From Leptospira broomii serovar Hurstbridge str. 5399 (lineage in GTDB: Bacteria > Spirochaetota > Leptospiria > Leptospirales > Leptospiraceae), in assembly GCF_000243715.2 (NCBI RefSeq), contig NZ_AHMO02000004.1:312501-376500 (forward strand): a stretch of 64,000 nt of DNA, given 5' to 3'. This document shows, piece by piece, positions 44,605-54,345 of this stretch. Position numbers and translations under genes: made by a program. The notes under the pieces are model-generated. The model did not search any database. It was not told the origin of the DNA and saw only the letters and a list, made by a program, of their open reading frames with translations. How positions within the stretch are numbered: the stretch's first letter is position 1; every line of letters starts with the position of its first letter.

Positions 44605-46412
44605 AGATTCTCTTTTTTGCTCCTCACTCAGCAATATGGGTACATTCATTTCCCGAAGCTCTGATCGCGGAATCTTTGCAAAAACTCGGGCATGAAATCG
44701 TTTATATTACGTGCGATTCACTTTACAACGAATATTGTACGGTTATGAGTTCATTAGGGATGGACCAGGAATCGAGTATGGATTCCAAGTCTTCAGCATG
44801 CAATAATTGTCATGCGCGCCGTAAACTATTATATACAAGATTTAAATTTCGCGAAATCGAAATCGGGAAAAAGATTACTGCTGAGGAAAGGGAATTTATA
44901 AGTTCGCTTTCGAAGGGAAATTTTTCCGAATTGCTCGATTACACTAGAGAGGGTATTCCTCTCGGTCGGATTTCGCTGTATGAACTCCTTCTACAGACCA
45001 AAAAAGGAAATTTATCTTTCTCTCCTAAAGAGGAGGATTTTTACCGAATCGCTTTTCGAAATGCTTTACATACGCATATAGCAGCCGAGCGAATTTTAGT
45101 AGAGGAGCGACCCGACGTCCTGTTTGTATACAACTCTTTGTATGTCGTTAATCACTCGTTCGCTAAATCGGCCGAGGCGAAAGGCATTCCATTCTATTTT
45201 CTCCATGCCGGCGAAAATATTTCCGATCGACTCTCGCGGATGATCATCTTCAAGGGTTATACTTTCGAGTATAGGAAAGAATTAGTGAAGTATTGGCCCA
45301 GTTATCGAGAAAAATCAATTAGCCCCGAAGCTGTTTTAAACGTTGGAAATCATTTTTTCGAATTGCTTCGCGGAAACCATTTTCTCGTATATTCCTCAAA
45401 TTTAAGTGAAAGCGTAAGTATCAGAAAGGCATTTAAAATTCCGGAAGGATGCAAAATAGTTTCGGCTACAATGAGTAGTAACGACGAGCGATTCGCTTCG
45501 GCTTGCGCCGGAGTTAGTATTAAGGATACGAATGTTACCTTTGCCAATCAAGCCGAATGGATTCGCTCAACGATCGAGTATTTCAAGACTAGGTACGATA
45601 ATTATTTAATTATTCGAGTTCATCCGAGGGAATTTCCGAATAAGAGGGACTCGGTTAAGTCGCAACATGCGAGAGAATTGGAAAAGCTGCTTCAGGATCT
45701 CCCTAAAAACGTAAAAATAAATTGGCCGGAAGATAATATATCGTTATACGATTTAGCAAAAGAGACCGACGTCTTTTTAAATGCTTGGTCGAGCGTCGGT
45801 GAAGAGATGACGTTATTAGGAATTCCGGTACTATTGTATTCTCCCGACTTAATTTTATATCCTGAAGATCTAAATATAACCTGTATCAACGAAAAAAATT
45901 ATTTTGAAAAGCTTGATGAAGCTCTTAAACAAGGCTGGAACGGCGAAAGAATAGTTAAGGCATTTCGCTGGTACGAAATGAAATTTACGGCAGGTACATT
46001 TAAAATTTCGAATTTTTTCCATTACAAGGAATCCGCTTCTTTTTCCTTCTCTAAATTACAAGTTTGGAAAAGTAAATTGGAAACCGTTTGGTTGTTGGTT
46101 GCGTCGAAATTTTCTTCCCGTTTAAAGAACTTACTCTTATTGAAGAGATCATTTCCGATGGAATTCTTTGATTTACATTATGAACAGAATATGGTCGAGA
46201 GTCGTCCGTTAGAACTGATGTTGAAAAATTCTTTTAAAAGTAAGCTCGAACTTTCTTTGGCGGAGAGTAATTTTTCGACTACCCAAGAAATGAAATATAT
46301 AAAGGAAGAAATGGAGCGAATTTTCAAAGTCCTTTTTTCGGACGAATTGAAATCTAAATCTGGCACGAATAAGAATCTTTATCGTAATATGTCGTCTTGG
46401 TTATCTAAGTAA
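44601..46412 (+). CDS. Large glycosyltransferase-like protein of capsule type
   Basis: 603 residues, TTG start overlapping the previous stop. FFAPHSAIWVHSFPEALIAESLQKLGHEIVYITC is a GT-B N-terminal lobe, with YFLHAGENISDRLS, LIIRVHPREFPNK (again a xVHP motif) and TDVFLNAWSSVGEEMTLLGIPVLLYSPD in the donor lobe. The last 130 residues are helical and charged. An internal Cys cluster CNNCHARRK (near 68-77) is unusual. Donor and acceptor not known. Confidence 0.65.
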   Translation: MKILFFAPHSAIWVHSFPEALIAESLQKLGHEIVYITCDSLYNEYCTVMSSLGMDQESSMDSKSSACNNCHARRKLLYTRFKFREIEIGKKITAEEREFISSLSKGNFSELLDYTREGIPLGRISLYELLLQTKKGNLSFSPKEEDFYRIAFRNALHTHIAAERILVEERPDVLFVYNSLYVVNHSFAKSAEAKGIPFYFLHAGENISDRLSRMIIFKGYTFEYRKELVKYWPSYREKSISPEAVLNVGNHFFELLRGNHFLVYSSNLSESVSIRKAFKIPEGCKIVSATMSSNDERFASACAGVSIKDTNVTFANQAEWIRSTIEYFKTRYDNYLIIRVHPREFPNKRDSVKSQHARELEKLLQDLPKNVKINWPEDNISLYDLAKETDVFLNAWSSVGEEMTLLGIPVLLYSPDLILYPEDLNITCINEKNYFEKLDEALKQGWNGERIVKAFRWYEMKFTAGTFKISNFFHYKESASFSFSKLQVWKSKLETVWLLVASKFSSRLKNLLLLKRSFPMEFFDLHYEQNMVESRPLELMLKNSFKSKLELSLAESNFSTTQEMKYIKEEMERIFKVLFSDELKSKSGTNKNLYRNMSSWLSK

Positions 46413-46481
46413 TATTACTCCGGTTTACTATTTAATTTTATTTTTCCGTTTTGAATAATCGTAATTTAGCCAATGTTTTTA

Positions 46482-46501
46482 TGATCGACTGTCTTCGATC
46501 A
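46482..46501. repeat. Short inverted repeat
   Basis: TGATCGA, loop CTGTCT, TCGATCA. No T run follows on either strand, so it is not a simple terminator; it may be a leftover of whatever truncated the neighbouring methyltransferase gene. Confidence 0.5.
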
Positions 46502-46583
46502 TCACTAAATTGCCGATTGCTAAGTTATCTTAAAGTCGAAATGTCTTTCTGAGAAAATTAGAATGCTAAAAACGAGTATTTAA

Positions 46584-46769
46584 AATCATGAGGAAGAGGT
46601 TTTACAATCGAATGATTGGGAAGTTTATCGACCCGAATTTCTCCTCATTGAAGTGCTCGATTTTGATCCTGACAATCCAAGTAAAAGTCCTATTCATAAT
46701 TTTCTGTTGGAAAAGCGATACAATCTAATCGCTTATACCGGACGCACGCTCTTTTACAGAGCGAAGTAA
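46584..46769 (+). pseudogene. C-terminal remnant of an FkbM-family methyltransferase
   Basis: The frame starts after a stop, has no start codon, and encodes about 61 residues ending in TAA. They read HEEEVLQSNDWEVYRPEFLLIE, then SPIHNFLLEKRYNLIAYTGRTLFYRAK (parts shown: EVYRPEFLLIEV and LIAYTGRTLFYR). This is the usual C-terminus of FkbM methyltransferases. The N-terminal SAM-binding part is absent, so the gene is broken by deletion or rearrangement. Confidence 0.75.
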
Positions 46770-46830
46770 GATCGATCGAGTTTTTTAAATTTATTTCGCT
46801 ATCATTGCTTCTTAGTTTAAGGGCCGTACT

Positions 46831-47742
46831 TTGAATATCAATAAAGCGCCTATTGCACTTTTCGCTTATCGTCGAGTCGGTCATACTCAAAGAACGATTG
46901 ATGCACTATTACAAAATTCCGAGGCTAAGGATTCGGATTTGCTATTATTTTGCGATGGTCCTAAGGGGGAGGAGGATCTCGAATCCGTTTTAGAAGTAAG
47001 GAGTTTCGCCAGCAAGATTTCCGGATTTAAGTCGGTTAAAACAATTTTTCGGGAACGCAATTTGGGGTTAGCGAAGTCGATCTTAACCGGAGTGGCCGAG
47101 GTTCTATCGAATTACGATTCCATTATCGTCTTAGAAGACGATATAGTAATACATCCTCAATTTTTAGAATATATGAATTTTTATCTGACTACTTTCGAAA
47201 ATGATGAAAGGATTGGATGCATACACGGGTATATATATCCTGTCTCAGGACTTCCCGATTTCTTTTTTTTAAAAGGCGCGGATTGTTGGGGCTGGGCGAG
47301 CTGGAAGCGAGTCTGGAAAAATTTCAACCAAGACGGTTCCGATCTCCTCGGGCAGTTGCAGGTTAAAAAGTTAGAATACGATTTTGATTTCTTAGGCTCT
47401 TTCCCATACACTCAAATGTTAAGAGATCAGATAAACGGTAAAAACGATTCTTGGGCTATTCGTTGGTATGCAGATTGTTTCTTAAAAGGCCTGCTTTGTC
47501 TTTATCCTGGACGATCTTTGGTTCAGAATATTGGCTTGGATTTATCAGGGACTCATTCGGGCCTGGATCCTTTGCTCTCACCTGAACTTTCCGTAGATAG
47601 AATGAAATTCGTTTCCAATCTCCCTGTCAAAGAATCTATAGCGGCTAAAAAGAAGATTTCTCGTTTTTTTAGAGGCAAACAAACAAGTATTGCTGCGGTA
47701 AAGCGATTCGTTCGACGCATTGTTTCGTTTATTTTAAAATAG
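46831..47742 (+). CDS. Glycosyltransferase (GT-A type)
   Basis: 303 residues, TTG start. PIALFAYRRVGHTQRTIDALLQN and SIIVLEDDIVIHPQFLEYM (with the EDD metal/nucleotide site) identify a GT-A fold; GADCWGWASWKRVWKNF and NDSWAIRWYADCFLKG are conserved in a group of lipopolysaccharide-locus transferases related to GT2. Acts in O-antigen assembly at the inner membrane. Donor unknown. Confidence 0.8.
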   Translation: MNINKAPIALFAYRRVGHTQRTIDALLQNSEAKDSDLLLFCDGPKGEEDLESVLEVRSFASKISGFKSVKTIFRERNLGLAKSILTGVAEVLSNYDSIIVLEDDIVIHPQFLEYMNFYLTTFENDERIGCIHGYIYPVSGLPDFFFLKGADCWGWASWKRVWKNFNQDGSDLLGQLQVKKLEYDFDFLGSFPYTQMLRDQINGKNDSWAIRWYADCFLKGLLCLYPGRSLVQNIGLDLSGTHSGLDPLLSPELSVDRMKFVSNLPVKESIAAKKKISRFFRGKQTSIAAVKRFVRRIVSFILK

Positions 47743-47753
47743 GATTCGCAAGT

Positions 47754-48560
47754 TTGAAGCGTTTTTTCGGTAAAGTTTTGAGACGTCTTTCCCGCTATTT
47801 TCTGGAAGAGACGAACGAGCATGAATGGTTTTACGGGAATTTTCAATCATGGAAGGATGCGCTTAATGAATGTGAGGGATACGATTCGCCAAACATTTTA
47901 AATCAGGTAAAAAAATCGCTTCTTAAGGTTAAATCCGGAGAAGCGATCTATGAGCGAGATTCGGTCTTATTTGATAGAATCGAGTATTCTTTTCCTCTTC
48001 TGACCGGTCTCCTTTACGCGGCTGCTTCTTCATCTGGTAGATTAAGCGTTTTGGATTTCGGAGGTTCGTTGGGTAGTTCCTACTTTCAAAATCGCACATT
48101 CATGGACAAGTTAAGCTTCTTTAGATGGTCTATCGTTGAGCAAACGCATTTTGTAGAAGAGGGGATAAAAAATTTTCAAGATGAGAATTTAAAATTCTAT
48201 CATACCGCTTCGGAATGCGTTTCGACGGAAAAGCCGAATGTGCTCATCCTTTCCAGTTCGCTTCCTTATCTCTGCAACCCTTATGAAATACTTGAAAGTT
48301 TATTATCGCACGGGATACCGTATATCATTATAGATCGTACACCTTTCTTTCTCGATGAAAATCCGGATCGTATATTAATCGAACGCGTACCTCCGGAAAT
48401 TTACGACGCGAGATATCCGATCTGGTTTTTTAACGAAAAGAAGTTTTTGGAATTTATGGATTCCAAATACTCCCTTAAAGAAGAATTCTTAGCAATAGAT
48501 CCCCTGGGGATCAAGGGTGAGAATACAAAATATAAGGCATTTATATTCGTGAAACGATGA
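47754..48560 (+). CDS. Methyltransferase, TIGR04325 type
   Basis: 268 residues, TTG start. YGNFQSWKDALNECEGYDS at the N-terminus, LSVLDFGGSLGSSYFQNR as SAM-binding loop and LSSSLPYLCNPYEILESLL are features of the TIGR04325 methyltransferase family found in sugar-antigen loci. Probably O- or N-methylates an O-antigen sugar. It may compensate for the lost FkbM enzyme upstream, but that is speculation. Confidence 0.8.
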   Translation: MKRFFGKVLRRLSRYFLEETNEHEWFYGNFQSWKDALNECEGYDSPNILNQVKKSLLKVKSGEAIYERDSVLFDRIEYSFPLLTGLLYAAASSSGRLSVLDFGGSLGSSYFQNRTFMDKLSFFRWSIVEQTHFVEEGIKNFQDENLKFYHTASECVSTEKPNVLILSSSLPYLCNPYEILESLLSHGIPYIIIDRTPFFLDENPDRILIERVPPEIYDARYPIWFFNEKKFLEFMDSKYSLKEEFLAIDPLGIKGENTKYKAFIFVKR

Positions 48561-48673
48561 TCAGTTTTTTAACCGACACTTTTGATCCATAAAGATATTG
48601 AAGAAAAATGCGGTCTTTTCTTTGGCTGATAGAATAATGTAAAGGTTATGCAAGATTAGGAACAATTGCTTTT

Positions 48674-49099
48674 ATGCAGGAATCAATAATTGTTAGTAAT
48701 TCCGGTTATATTTTTTTAAAGAATATGGGCGGTGGACCTTCCGGAAACTTGGTGGTTTTAGAGGGAGAACGCGAGATCCCGTTTTTAATCAAAAGGGTTT
48801 ATTACATAACTAAAATCGAAAATTCGACAAATATTCGGGGAAAGCATGCGCATAGAAGTCTAGAGCAAGTAATCTTCTGTGTTAACGGAAGTTTCACTTT
48901 AGAGCTGGATGACGGACGAAAGCGGCAGGATATTATTATGAATCGAGAGAACATAGGTGTAAGATTAGGGCCTATGCTTTGGCATACTATGCGTGATTTT
49001 TCCGCCGATTGTGTGATATTAGTAGTGGCTTCAGACTATTATTCAGAAACGGATTATATTAGAAACTACGACGAGTTTATTAGCCTTTTGGAATCTTGA
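48674..49099 (+). CDS. fdtA: dTDP-4-keto-6-deoxyglucose 3,4-ketoisomerase, FdtA-like
   Basis: 141-residue cupin. IPFLIKRVYYITKIENSTNIRGKHAHRSLEQVIFCVNGSFTLEL (parts: IRGKHAHRSLEQ) and LGPMLWHTMRDFSADCVILVVAS fit the FdtA/WxcM ketoisomerases. It converts dTDP-4-keto-6-deoxyglucose to a 3-keto sugar for the aminotransferase encoded next. Its stop overlaps that gene's TTG start. FdtA and Tdp-type QdtA differ in C4 stereochemistry and cannot be separated here. Confidence 0.85.
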   Translation: MQESIIVSNSGYIFLKNMGGGPSGNLVVLEGEREIPFLIKRVYYITKIENSTNIRGKHAHRSLEQVIFCVNGSFTLELDDGRKRQDIIMNRENIGVRLGPMLWHTMRDFSADCVILVVASDYYSETDYIRNYDEFISLLES

Positions 49100-50214
49100 A
49101 TTTGATAGAGTACGAAAATTTAAAAGCGGTTAATGAGCCTTTCTTTAAACAATTAGAAGAAGAAGCCAGCAAGATAATACGGGGGGGCTGGTATATTCTC
49201 GGAGAAACGGTGGGAAATTTTGAAAAAGAGTTCGCAGCTTGGAACGGTAACCGCTTTTGCATAGGTACGGCAAACGGCTTGGATGCATTGGTTTTATCCT
49301 TGGAAGCTTTAAATCTTCCGAAAGGCTCCGAAATTATCGTTCCAGCGAACACATATATAGCGACGATCATCGCAATAATTAGAACCGGACATAGACCCGT
49401 CTTAGTTGAACCTGATCAGGGGACCTTAAATATCGATGTGAATCGAATAGCAGCAAAAATTACTTCCAATACTAAAGCGATTCAAGTCGTGCACATGTAC
49501 GGTCGTATTTGTAACATGAGCGCAATTATGAAACTTGCGGCAGATTTCGGTTTGCTTGTTCTGGAAGATTGTGCCCAATCGCATGGAGCTAGTTTTCAGG
49601 GAAAAAAATGCGGAACATTCGGTATCTTAAATTCGTTCAGTTTCTATCCAACCAAAAATTTAGGAGCTCTCGGTGATGCTGGAGCGATCGTAACCGATAA
49701 CGAGGATTTAGCCGAAAAAATAAGAGAGCTCCGGAACTACGGATCTAAACTCAAATACCATAATGATACTATAGGCTATAATTCCAGACTGGATGAAATA
49801 CAGGCGGCTTTTTTGCGGATCAAGCTTACGAATCTTGATAGTATAAATTCCAAAAAGAGAGAGCTCGCTTCGATTTACAATCGTGAATTAAAGAACATTA
49901 ATATAGATTTACCGACGCATTGTTCCGAGGAAGAGAACGTTTATCATATCTATCCAGTTTTTTGCAAAGATAGGGAGAATTTCCGTAAATATTTATTAAA
50001 CTTGGGAATCAAGACCGAGGTCCACTATCCTATTGCCCCGCATAATCAAGTTGCGATGAAACAAGCTGCCGCGCTTGGTTTATGGGAACCCGAAATATCC
50101 GGATACCCGATAACCGAGCGAATACATCTTAACGAGGTCAGTTTGCCCATTTCTTTCGCCACGTCCGAGAAAGAGGTCCAGTCGGTCGTCGAGGCTTCGA
50201 ATAGCTATCGCTAA
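49096..50214 (+). CDS. fdtB: dTDP-3-keto-6-deoxyhexose aminotransferase, FdtB-like
   Basis: 372 residues, DegT/DnrJ family. ANGLDALVLSLEAL, VPANTYIATIIAIIRTGHRPVLVEPD, LEDCAQSHGA and the PLP lysine in FSFYPTKNLGALGDAGAIV. With FdtA it should give dTDP-3-amino-3,6-dideoxyhexose (Fuc3N or Qui3N). No FdtC/QdtC acetyltransferase is seen nearby, so N-acylation, if any, must come from elsewhere. Confidence 0.87.
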   Translation: MNLIEYENLKAVNEPFFKQLEEEASKIIRGGWYILGETVGNFEKEFAAWNGNRFCIGTANGLDALVLSLEALNLPKGSEIIVPANTYIATIIAIIRTGHRPVLVEPDQGTLNIDVNRIAAKITSNTKAIQVVHMYGRICNMSAIMKLAADFGLLVLEDCAQSHGASFQGKKCGTFGILNSFSFYPTKNLGALGDAGAIVTDNEDLAEKIRELRNYGSKLKYHNDTIGYNSRLDEIQAAFLRIKLTNLDSINSKKRELASIYNRELKNINIDLPTHCSEEENVYHIYPVFCKDRENFRKYLLNLGIKTEVHYPIAPHNQVAMKQAAALGLWEPEISGYPITERIHLNEVSLPISFATSEKEVQSVVEASNSYR

Positions 50215-50272
50215 TTCAAATTGACGCGAGTCTTATTTTAAGAAAAAGAAAGTAATAGAACGGTGTTTTGAT

Positions 50273-51208
50273 ATGGAAAAAGCGGCTAAAATTTATATCG
50301 CCGGAATTTACGGAATGGTTGGCTCGGCCATCGCAAGGGCATTGGCTGCCAGGGGATACCAAAATGTATTAGGTCATTCTTCTGAAGAATTGAACTTAAT
50401 TCGTCAAGCAGACGTCGAAACGTTCTTCAAATCTGAAAGGCCAGATTATGTTTTTCTGGTTGCGGCGAAGGTCGGAGGAATTTATGCAAATAATACATAT
50501 CCCGCCGATTTTATTTATAACAATCTTCAGATTCAAAACAATATTTTTCATAGTTCTTACGTATATCGTGTAAAGAAATTATTCTTTCTGGGTTCGTCAT
50601 GTATCTATCCTAAATTTGCGGAGCAACCAATTAAAGAGGATTCGTTATTAACCGGCGCTCTGGAGCCGACAAACGAAGCATATGCGATTGCTAAGATAGC
50701 CGGAGTCAAGATGTGCGAGTTTTATAATAAACAATACCATACGCATTTTATCTCGGCAATGCCGACGAACTTATACGGTAAGGGGGATAATTATAATGCA
50801 ATGAATTCTCATGTGATCCCTGCATTGATTAGAAGATTTCACGAAGCTAAAGAAGCGAATTTACCTGAAGTCATTATGTGGGGGACCGGCACCCCTTTAA
50901 GGGAATTTTTGCACGTAGATGATTTGGCCGATGCGTGCGTATTTTTAATGGATAATTACTTAGACGATAAAACAATAAATATAGGTAGCGGCCAGGAAGT
51001 TTCGATCGCGGATTTGGCTAATATAGTCAAATCGGCTGTCGGTTACGAAGGAAAGATTGTCCTAGATTCGACTAAACCTGACGGAACACCGCGTAAATTA
51101 TTAGATTCCTCTAGATTAATGTCTATGGGTTGGACTCCTAAAACTAAGCTGGCCGACGGTATTTTAGCTACGTACGAGGATTTCCTTTCCGGCAATGTTA
51201 GGATGTGA
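50273..51208 (+). CDS. fcl: GDP-L-fucose synthase-like reductase/epimerase
   Basis: 311 residues, extended [93 protein letters not shown] (Tyr-x-x-x-Lys site), [13 protein letters not shown] and [13 protein letters not shown]. Converts GDP-4-keto-6-deoxymannose to GDP-fucose. No GDP-mannose dehydratase (gmd) is in the window, so its substrate source is elsewhere. Confidence 0.92.
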   Translation: MEKAAKIYIAGIYGMVGSAIARALAARGYQNVLGHSSEELNLIRQADVETFFKSERPDYVFLVAAKVGGIYANNTYPADFIYNNLQIQNNIFHSSYVYRVKKLFFLGSSCIYPKFAEQPIKEDSLLTGALEPTNEAYAIAKIAGVKMCEFYNKQYHTHFISAMPTNLYGKGDNYNAMNSHVIPALIRRFHEAKEANLPEVIMWGTGTPLREFLHVDDLADACVFLMDNYLDDKTINIGSGQEVSIADLANIVKSAVGYEGKIVLDSTKPDGTPRKLLDSSRLMSMGWTPKTKLADGILATYEDFLSGNVRM

Positions 51209-51221
51209 AAATTCTCGATTC

Positions 51222-52853
51222 ATGTTAAATTTTTGCACGCTCTTTAATTCTAAATACTTTTCGAGAGGAATAGTACTTCTTAAATCCCTGGAGAAATTTT
51301 GTTCGACTCCCTATCACGTTTATGTGATAGCTTTCGACTTCGAAACTTTTGAAGCTTTAAAAAAACTTAATCTTCCAAATGTTACACCTATATCTTTAGA
51401 GGAATTCGAAGACGAGGAATTGCTGGAAGCCAAGAAGAGTCGAACAATACAGGAGTATTGCTGGACCTGCACTCCATCTTCTATCGCCTATTGTATCCGC
51501 GAATTTAAGCTGGATCAATGTACTTATATTGACGCAGATTTGATGTTTCTTTCGGATCCGAAAGTTCTCCTTGATGAGATGGGCGATAGCTCGATACTTT
51601 TGACAGAGCACAGATATACTCCGAAATACGATCAATCTCTATTAAGCGGAATTTATTGCGTACAGTTTATATCCTTCAAAAACGATATAAGAGGCATTAA
51701 AGCGCTCCAATGGTGGCGGCAAAAGTGCATAGAATGGTGCTACGCTACGATCGAGGATGGAAAATTCGGCGATCAGAAATATCTGGACGATTGGCGTGAT
51801 AGATTTGAAGGAGTTCATGTATTGAATCATTTGGGAGGTGGAATTGCTTCCTGGAACGTTCAACAATACGGTTTTTACCTCAAGGACGATTCGGTTTTTG
51901 GAATAGATCTAAAATCAAAGGCAGAATTTCCCGTTGTATTTTATCATTTTCACGACTTCAAAATATTAAACGACGCTTGGTGGGGACATTCCGGCGGATA
52001 CGAAATATTCGATAACGCTTATAAATACTTTTATGAAAATTATCTAATTCAGTTATTTGAATATAGGGATCTTTATGCCGGTGTAGAGACCGACGCGGTA
52101 CGGTTTCCAAATAGCTTAAGCACATATTTTCCAAAACAATCGGCAGCTTTATTGGGAAGATTATCGGATCGAAATGACGTTCTTTATGCTTTATCGATAT
52201 TATCGGGTAAGATCGCGTCGTTGGATGATATCGACGCAGTGCGCTTTCTGGTCAGAAATAATTTTAGGTTAACATATTCGGATAATGTACTGTCGGAATT
52301 AAATTCCTTAATTGACGGCAAACAGGTTGGATTTCAAAAACGAAGTCAATCGACCTTTTTCCCGGCAAAAGAAAATACCACTTATTGGGACAGGGGAATA
52401 AGCGTAGGGCCGTTCGATTTAGAAAATAATTTCTTTGAAATTGATTTTGATTTACGGAGATTTTCGTCGCGTTATACTCATGTTTCTTGGACTCCGATTA
52501 ATTTCGGATACCTTTCCATACGCTTGGAAAGTATTAAATTTGAATTAATAGATAACTTAAACTCCGAGGTTACGGTGGATACTAAATCAATCCATCACAA
52601 TGGTCTGCATCGAAGCGGGGGATGGGTTGAATTTATCCGTCTAAATCCAGCTTTTTTGAATATCCCGATCCCGGTCGACGCGGTAAAGATAAGTCTATTC
52701 GGCGAATGGAAACTTCATACATCGGATGAATTAGGAACTCGTATTTTTCAAATAATTCGGAGAAGTCCGTTCTACTGGTTGCAGTATGCTTTCGCTAGTC
52801 CGAGCAGATTTCTAAAGAATATCCTTGCTCGTATACGTCGATTTATTAATTGA
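51222..52853 (+). CDS. Glycosyltransferase, GT8-like
   Basis: 543 residues from the ATG at 51222 (an in-frame upstream start at 51195 would overlap fcl by 14 bp). NFCTLFNSKYFSRGIVLLKSLEKFC and CTYIDADLMFLSDPKVLLDEM give the GT-A fold with a DxD site, then HLGGGIASWNVQQY and VFYHFHDFKILND. The C-terminal 250 residues are strand-rich (FEIDFDLRRFSS, WTPINFGYLSIRLE) and unassigned. Probably transfers a hexose in O-antigen assembly. Confidence 0.75.
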   Translation: MLNFCTLFNSKYFSRGIVLLKSLEKFCSTPYHVYVIAFDFETFEALKKLNLPNVTPISLEEFEDEELLEAKKSRTIQEYCWTCTPSSIAYCIREFKLDQCTYIDADLMFLSDPKVLLDEMGDSSILLTEHRYTPKYDQSLLSGIYCVQFISFKNDIRGIKALQWWRQKCIEWCYATIEDGKFGDQKYLDDWRDRFEGVHVLNHLGGGIASWNVQQYGFYLKDDSVFGIDLKSKAEFPVVFYHFHDFKILNDAWWGHSGGYEIFDNAYKYFYENYLIQLFEYRDLYAGVETDAVRFPNSLSTYFPKQSAALLGRLSDRNDVLYALSILSGKIASLDDIDAVRFLVRNNFRLTYSDNVLSELNSLIDGKQVGFQKRSQSTFFPAKENTTYWDRGISVGPFDLENNFFEIDFDLRRFSSRYTHVSWTPINFGYLSIRLESIKFELIDNLNSEVTVDTKSIHHNGLHRSGGWVEFIRLNPAFLNIPIPVDAVKISLFGEWKLHTSDELGTRIFQIIRRSPFYWLQYAFASPSRFLKNILARIRRFIN

Positions 52854-53155
52854 ACGGCTAAGTCATTCAGCTAATAAATTAAATAACGATCCGGATCGTA
52901 GTAAGCCGTCGGTTAATCGTTGCCTTTCTCCAGCATATTATTAACTTTATGATCTGCTGAATTGCAATGTTCACTTCAATCGTATTTTTAGCATCGCAAA
53001 TGAATGCATTTCTATTATCGTTCAGAAATTATTTAGCGAAAAACAATCCATTCACATCATGAAATTGAGTTCAATCGAGATTGAATCTTCAAAAAATTCA
53101 ACAATTTGAACTTTTTATTATTACGATCGGTTAGAAATCTGAGCTTATTCAGATT
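52854..53155. other. AT-rich intergenic region
   Basis: 302 bp with no convincing gene or remnant. It contains a palindrome TTCAATC-GA-GATTGAA (53070-53085) and a short GATCCGGATC palindrome near its start, of unknown meaning. A promoter for the following cluster is plausible here but not identifiable. Confidence 0.5.
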
Positions 53156-54127
53156 TTGAAAAATGTTTCAATGACTATTACTACTGTCGTTACCCCGTCA
53201 TTTAATCAAGCCAAGTACATCGAGAGAACTATCCGTTCCGTTTTATCCCAAGAAGGCAAATTTTATCTCGATTATATTATTATGGATGGCGGTTCTAACG
53301 ATTCATCCATCGAGATTATAAAGAAAATTGAATCAACCGTTCTTTCGGGGCGGATAGTCGCAAGCATGGACGGTTTGGACTATTATCTTCCGAGGCAAGA
53401 TAACGAATTATCCGTTGGATGCTTAGGTATAAGCTATAGATGGTTTAGTGAAAAAGATAAAGGCCAAGCCAATGCAATTAATAAAGGGTGGTTACTGTCG
53501 AAGGGTAAAATTCTGTCTTGGCTAAATTCGGATGATATCTATGTTTCCGGCGCATTGGCAGCAGCAACATCGGCCTTTCGTGATTCTAATATTTATTTCT
53601 TATACGGAGGAAGTCTTCATATAACAGCGGACGATTTGGTTATCGAACCTTATCCTTCGGAGCCGTTCAGCCGAGAAAGACTATTCGATTATTGTTATAT
53701 TTCGCAACCTTCCGTTTTTATTAGGAAGGATGTTTTTGATCAAGTCGGAGAAATAAACGAAAAGCTAGCGTATTGCATGGATTACGAATATTGGATTAGG
53801 GTTTCAGAGAAATATCCGTTGAATTTTATTTCGAGAATACTTGCTTGCACCAGAATTCACGGTGAAACGAAAACAAGTTTTAGGCTGAAAGTCCATTCTG
53901 AGATATTGATGATGCAAAATAATCTCTTTGGAGGTGTTTCGGAGCATTGGCTCTATCACTACGTGGGAATACGGATTAACGAAAGTAATATAAAATTCAT
54001 CATGAAAAACAAATTCATTTATCGTTCGATATTCGTTCTCATTTTTCTATCGTTGGATTTGAGGTTTAACTACGGTCGCATCTCTTTAAATAGGATTTTC
54101 GCTTTAATTCTTGGGAGATCCCGGTGA
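53156..54127 (+). CDS. Glycosyltransferase family 2
   Basis: 323 residues, TTG start (ATG at 53171 is an alternative). VVTPSFNQAKYIERTIRSVLSQ, YIIMDGGSNDSSIEIIKK, SEKDKGQANAINKGW and ILSWLNSDDIYVSGAL carry the GT2 nucleotide and metal motifs. C-terminal hydrophobic segment FVLIFLSLDLRF may dock it at the membrane. Stop overlaps the next small gene as GTGA. Confidence 0.88.
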   Translation: MKNVSMTITTVVTPSFNQAKYIERTIRSVLSQEGKFYLDYIIMDGGSNDSSIEIIKKIESTVLSGRIVASMDGLDYYLPRQDNELSVGCLGISYRWFSEKDKGQANAINKGWLLSKGKILSWLNSDDIYVSGALAAATSAFRDSNIYFLYGGSLHITADDLVIEPYPSEPFSRERLFDYCYISQPSVFIRKDVFDQVGEINEKLAYCMDYEYWIRVSEKYPLNFISRILACTRIHGETKTSFRLKVHSEILMMQNNLFGGVSEHWLYHYVGIRINESNIKFIMKNKFIYRSIFVLIFLSLDLRFNYGRISLNRIFALILGRSR

Positions 54128-54345
54128 AGGAATACTTTAAGCATACGCAAAAGATACCTTACGGTTATGAGATGGTATCTGTTTTGGAAATCGAGAACTC
54201 TTTCGTACTTAGGATTGTATGCCATAATACTTGGAGCGGGAAGAGCATTTTATATTCAAATCCAGTCGAATTGAGAATCGCTATGTCTTCCTCTATGATT
54301 CCGGTTTCCCAAGCAGAATTCGAGAGATATGAAAGTAATATTTGA
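54124..54345 (+). CDS. Small protein of unknown function between two glycosyltransferase genes
   Basis: 73 residues from a GTG whose GTGA overlaps the preceding stop; its end overlaps the next start by 17 bp. Otherwise this 200-bp stretch would be empty within a tightly packed operon. Sequence is unremarkable (VSVLEIENSFVLRIVCHNTW, ELRIAMSSSMIPVS), with strand-like pattern and no membrane segment. No family recognised. Confidence 0.45.
   Translation: MKEYFKHTQKIPYGYEMVSVLEIENSFVLRIVCHNTWSGKSILYSNPVELRIAMSSSMIPVSQAEFERYESNI

Larger units (their letters stand above)
46413..46830. other. Intergenic region with an inverted repeat and a gene remnant
   Basis: 418 bp. A perfect 7-bp inverted repeat TGATCGA/TCGATCA with a 6-base loop lies at 46482-46501. 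The remnant of an FkbM-type methyltransferase gene occupies 46584-46769. Nothing else recognised. Confidence 0.6.
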
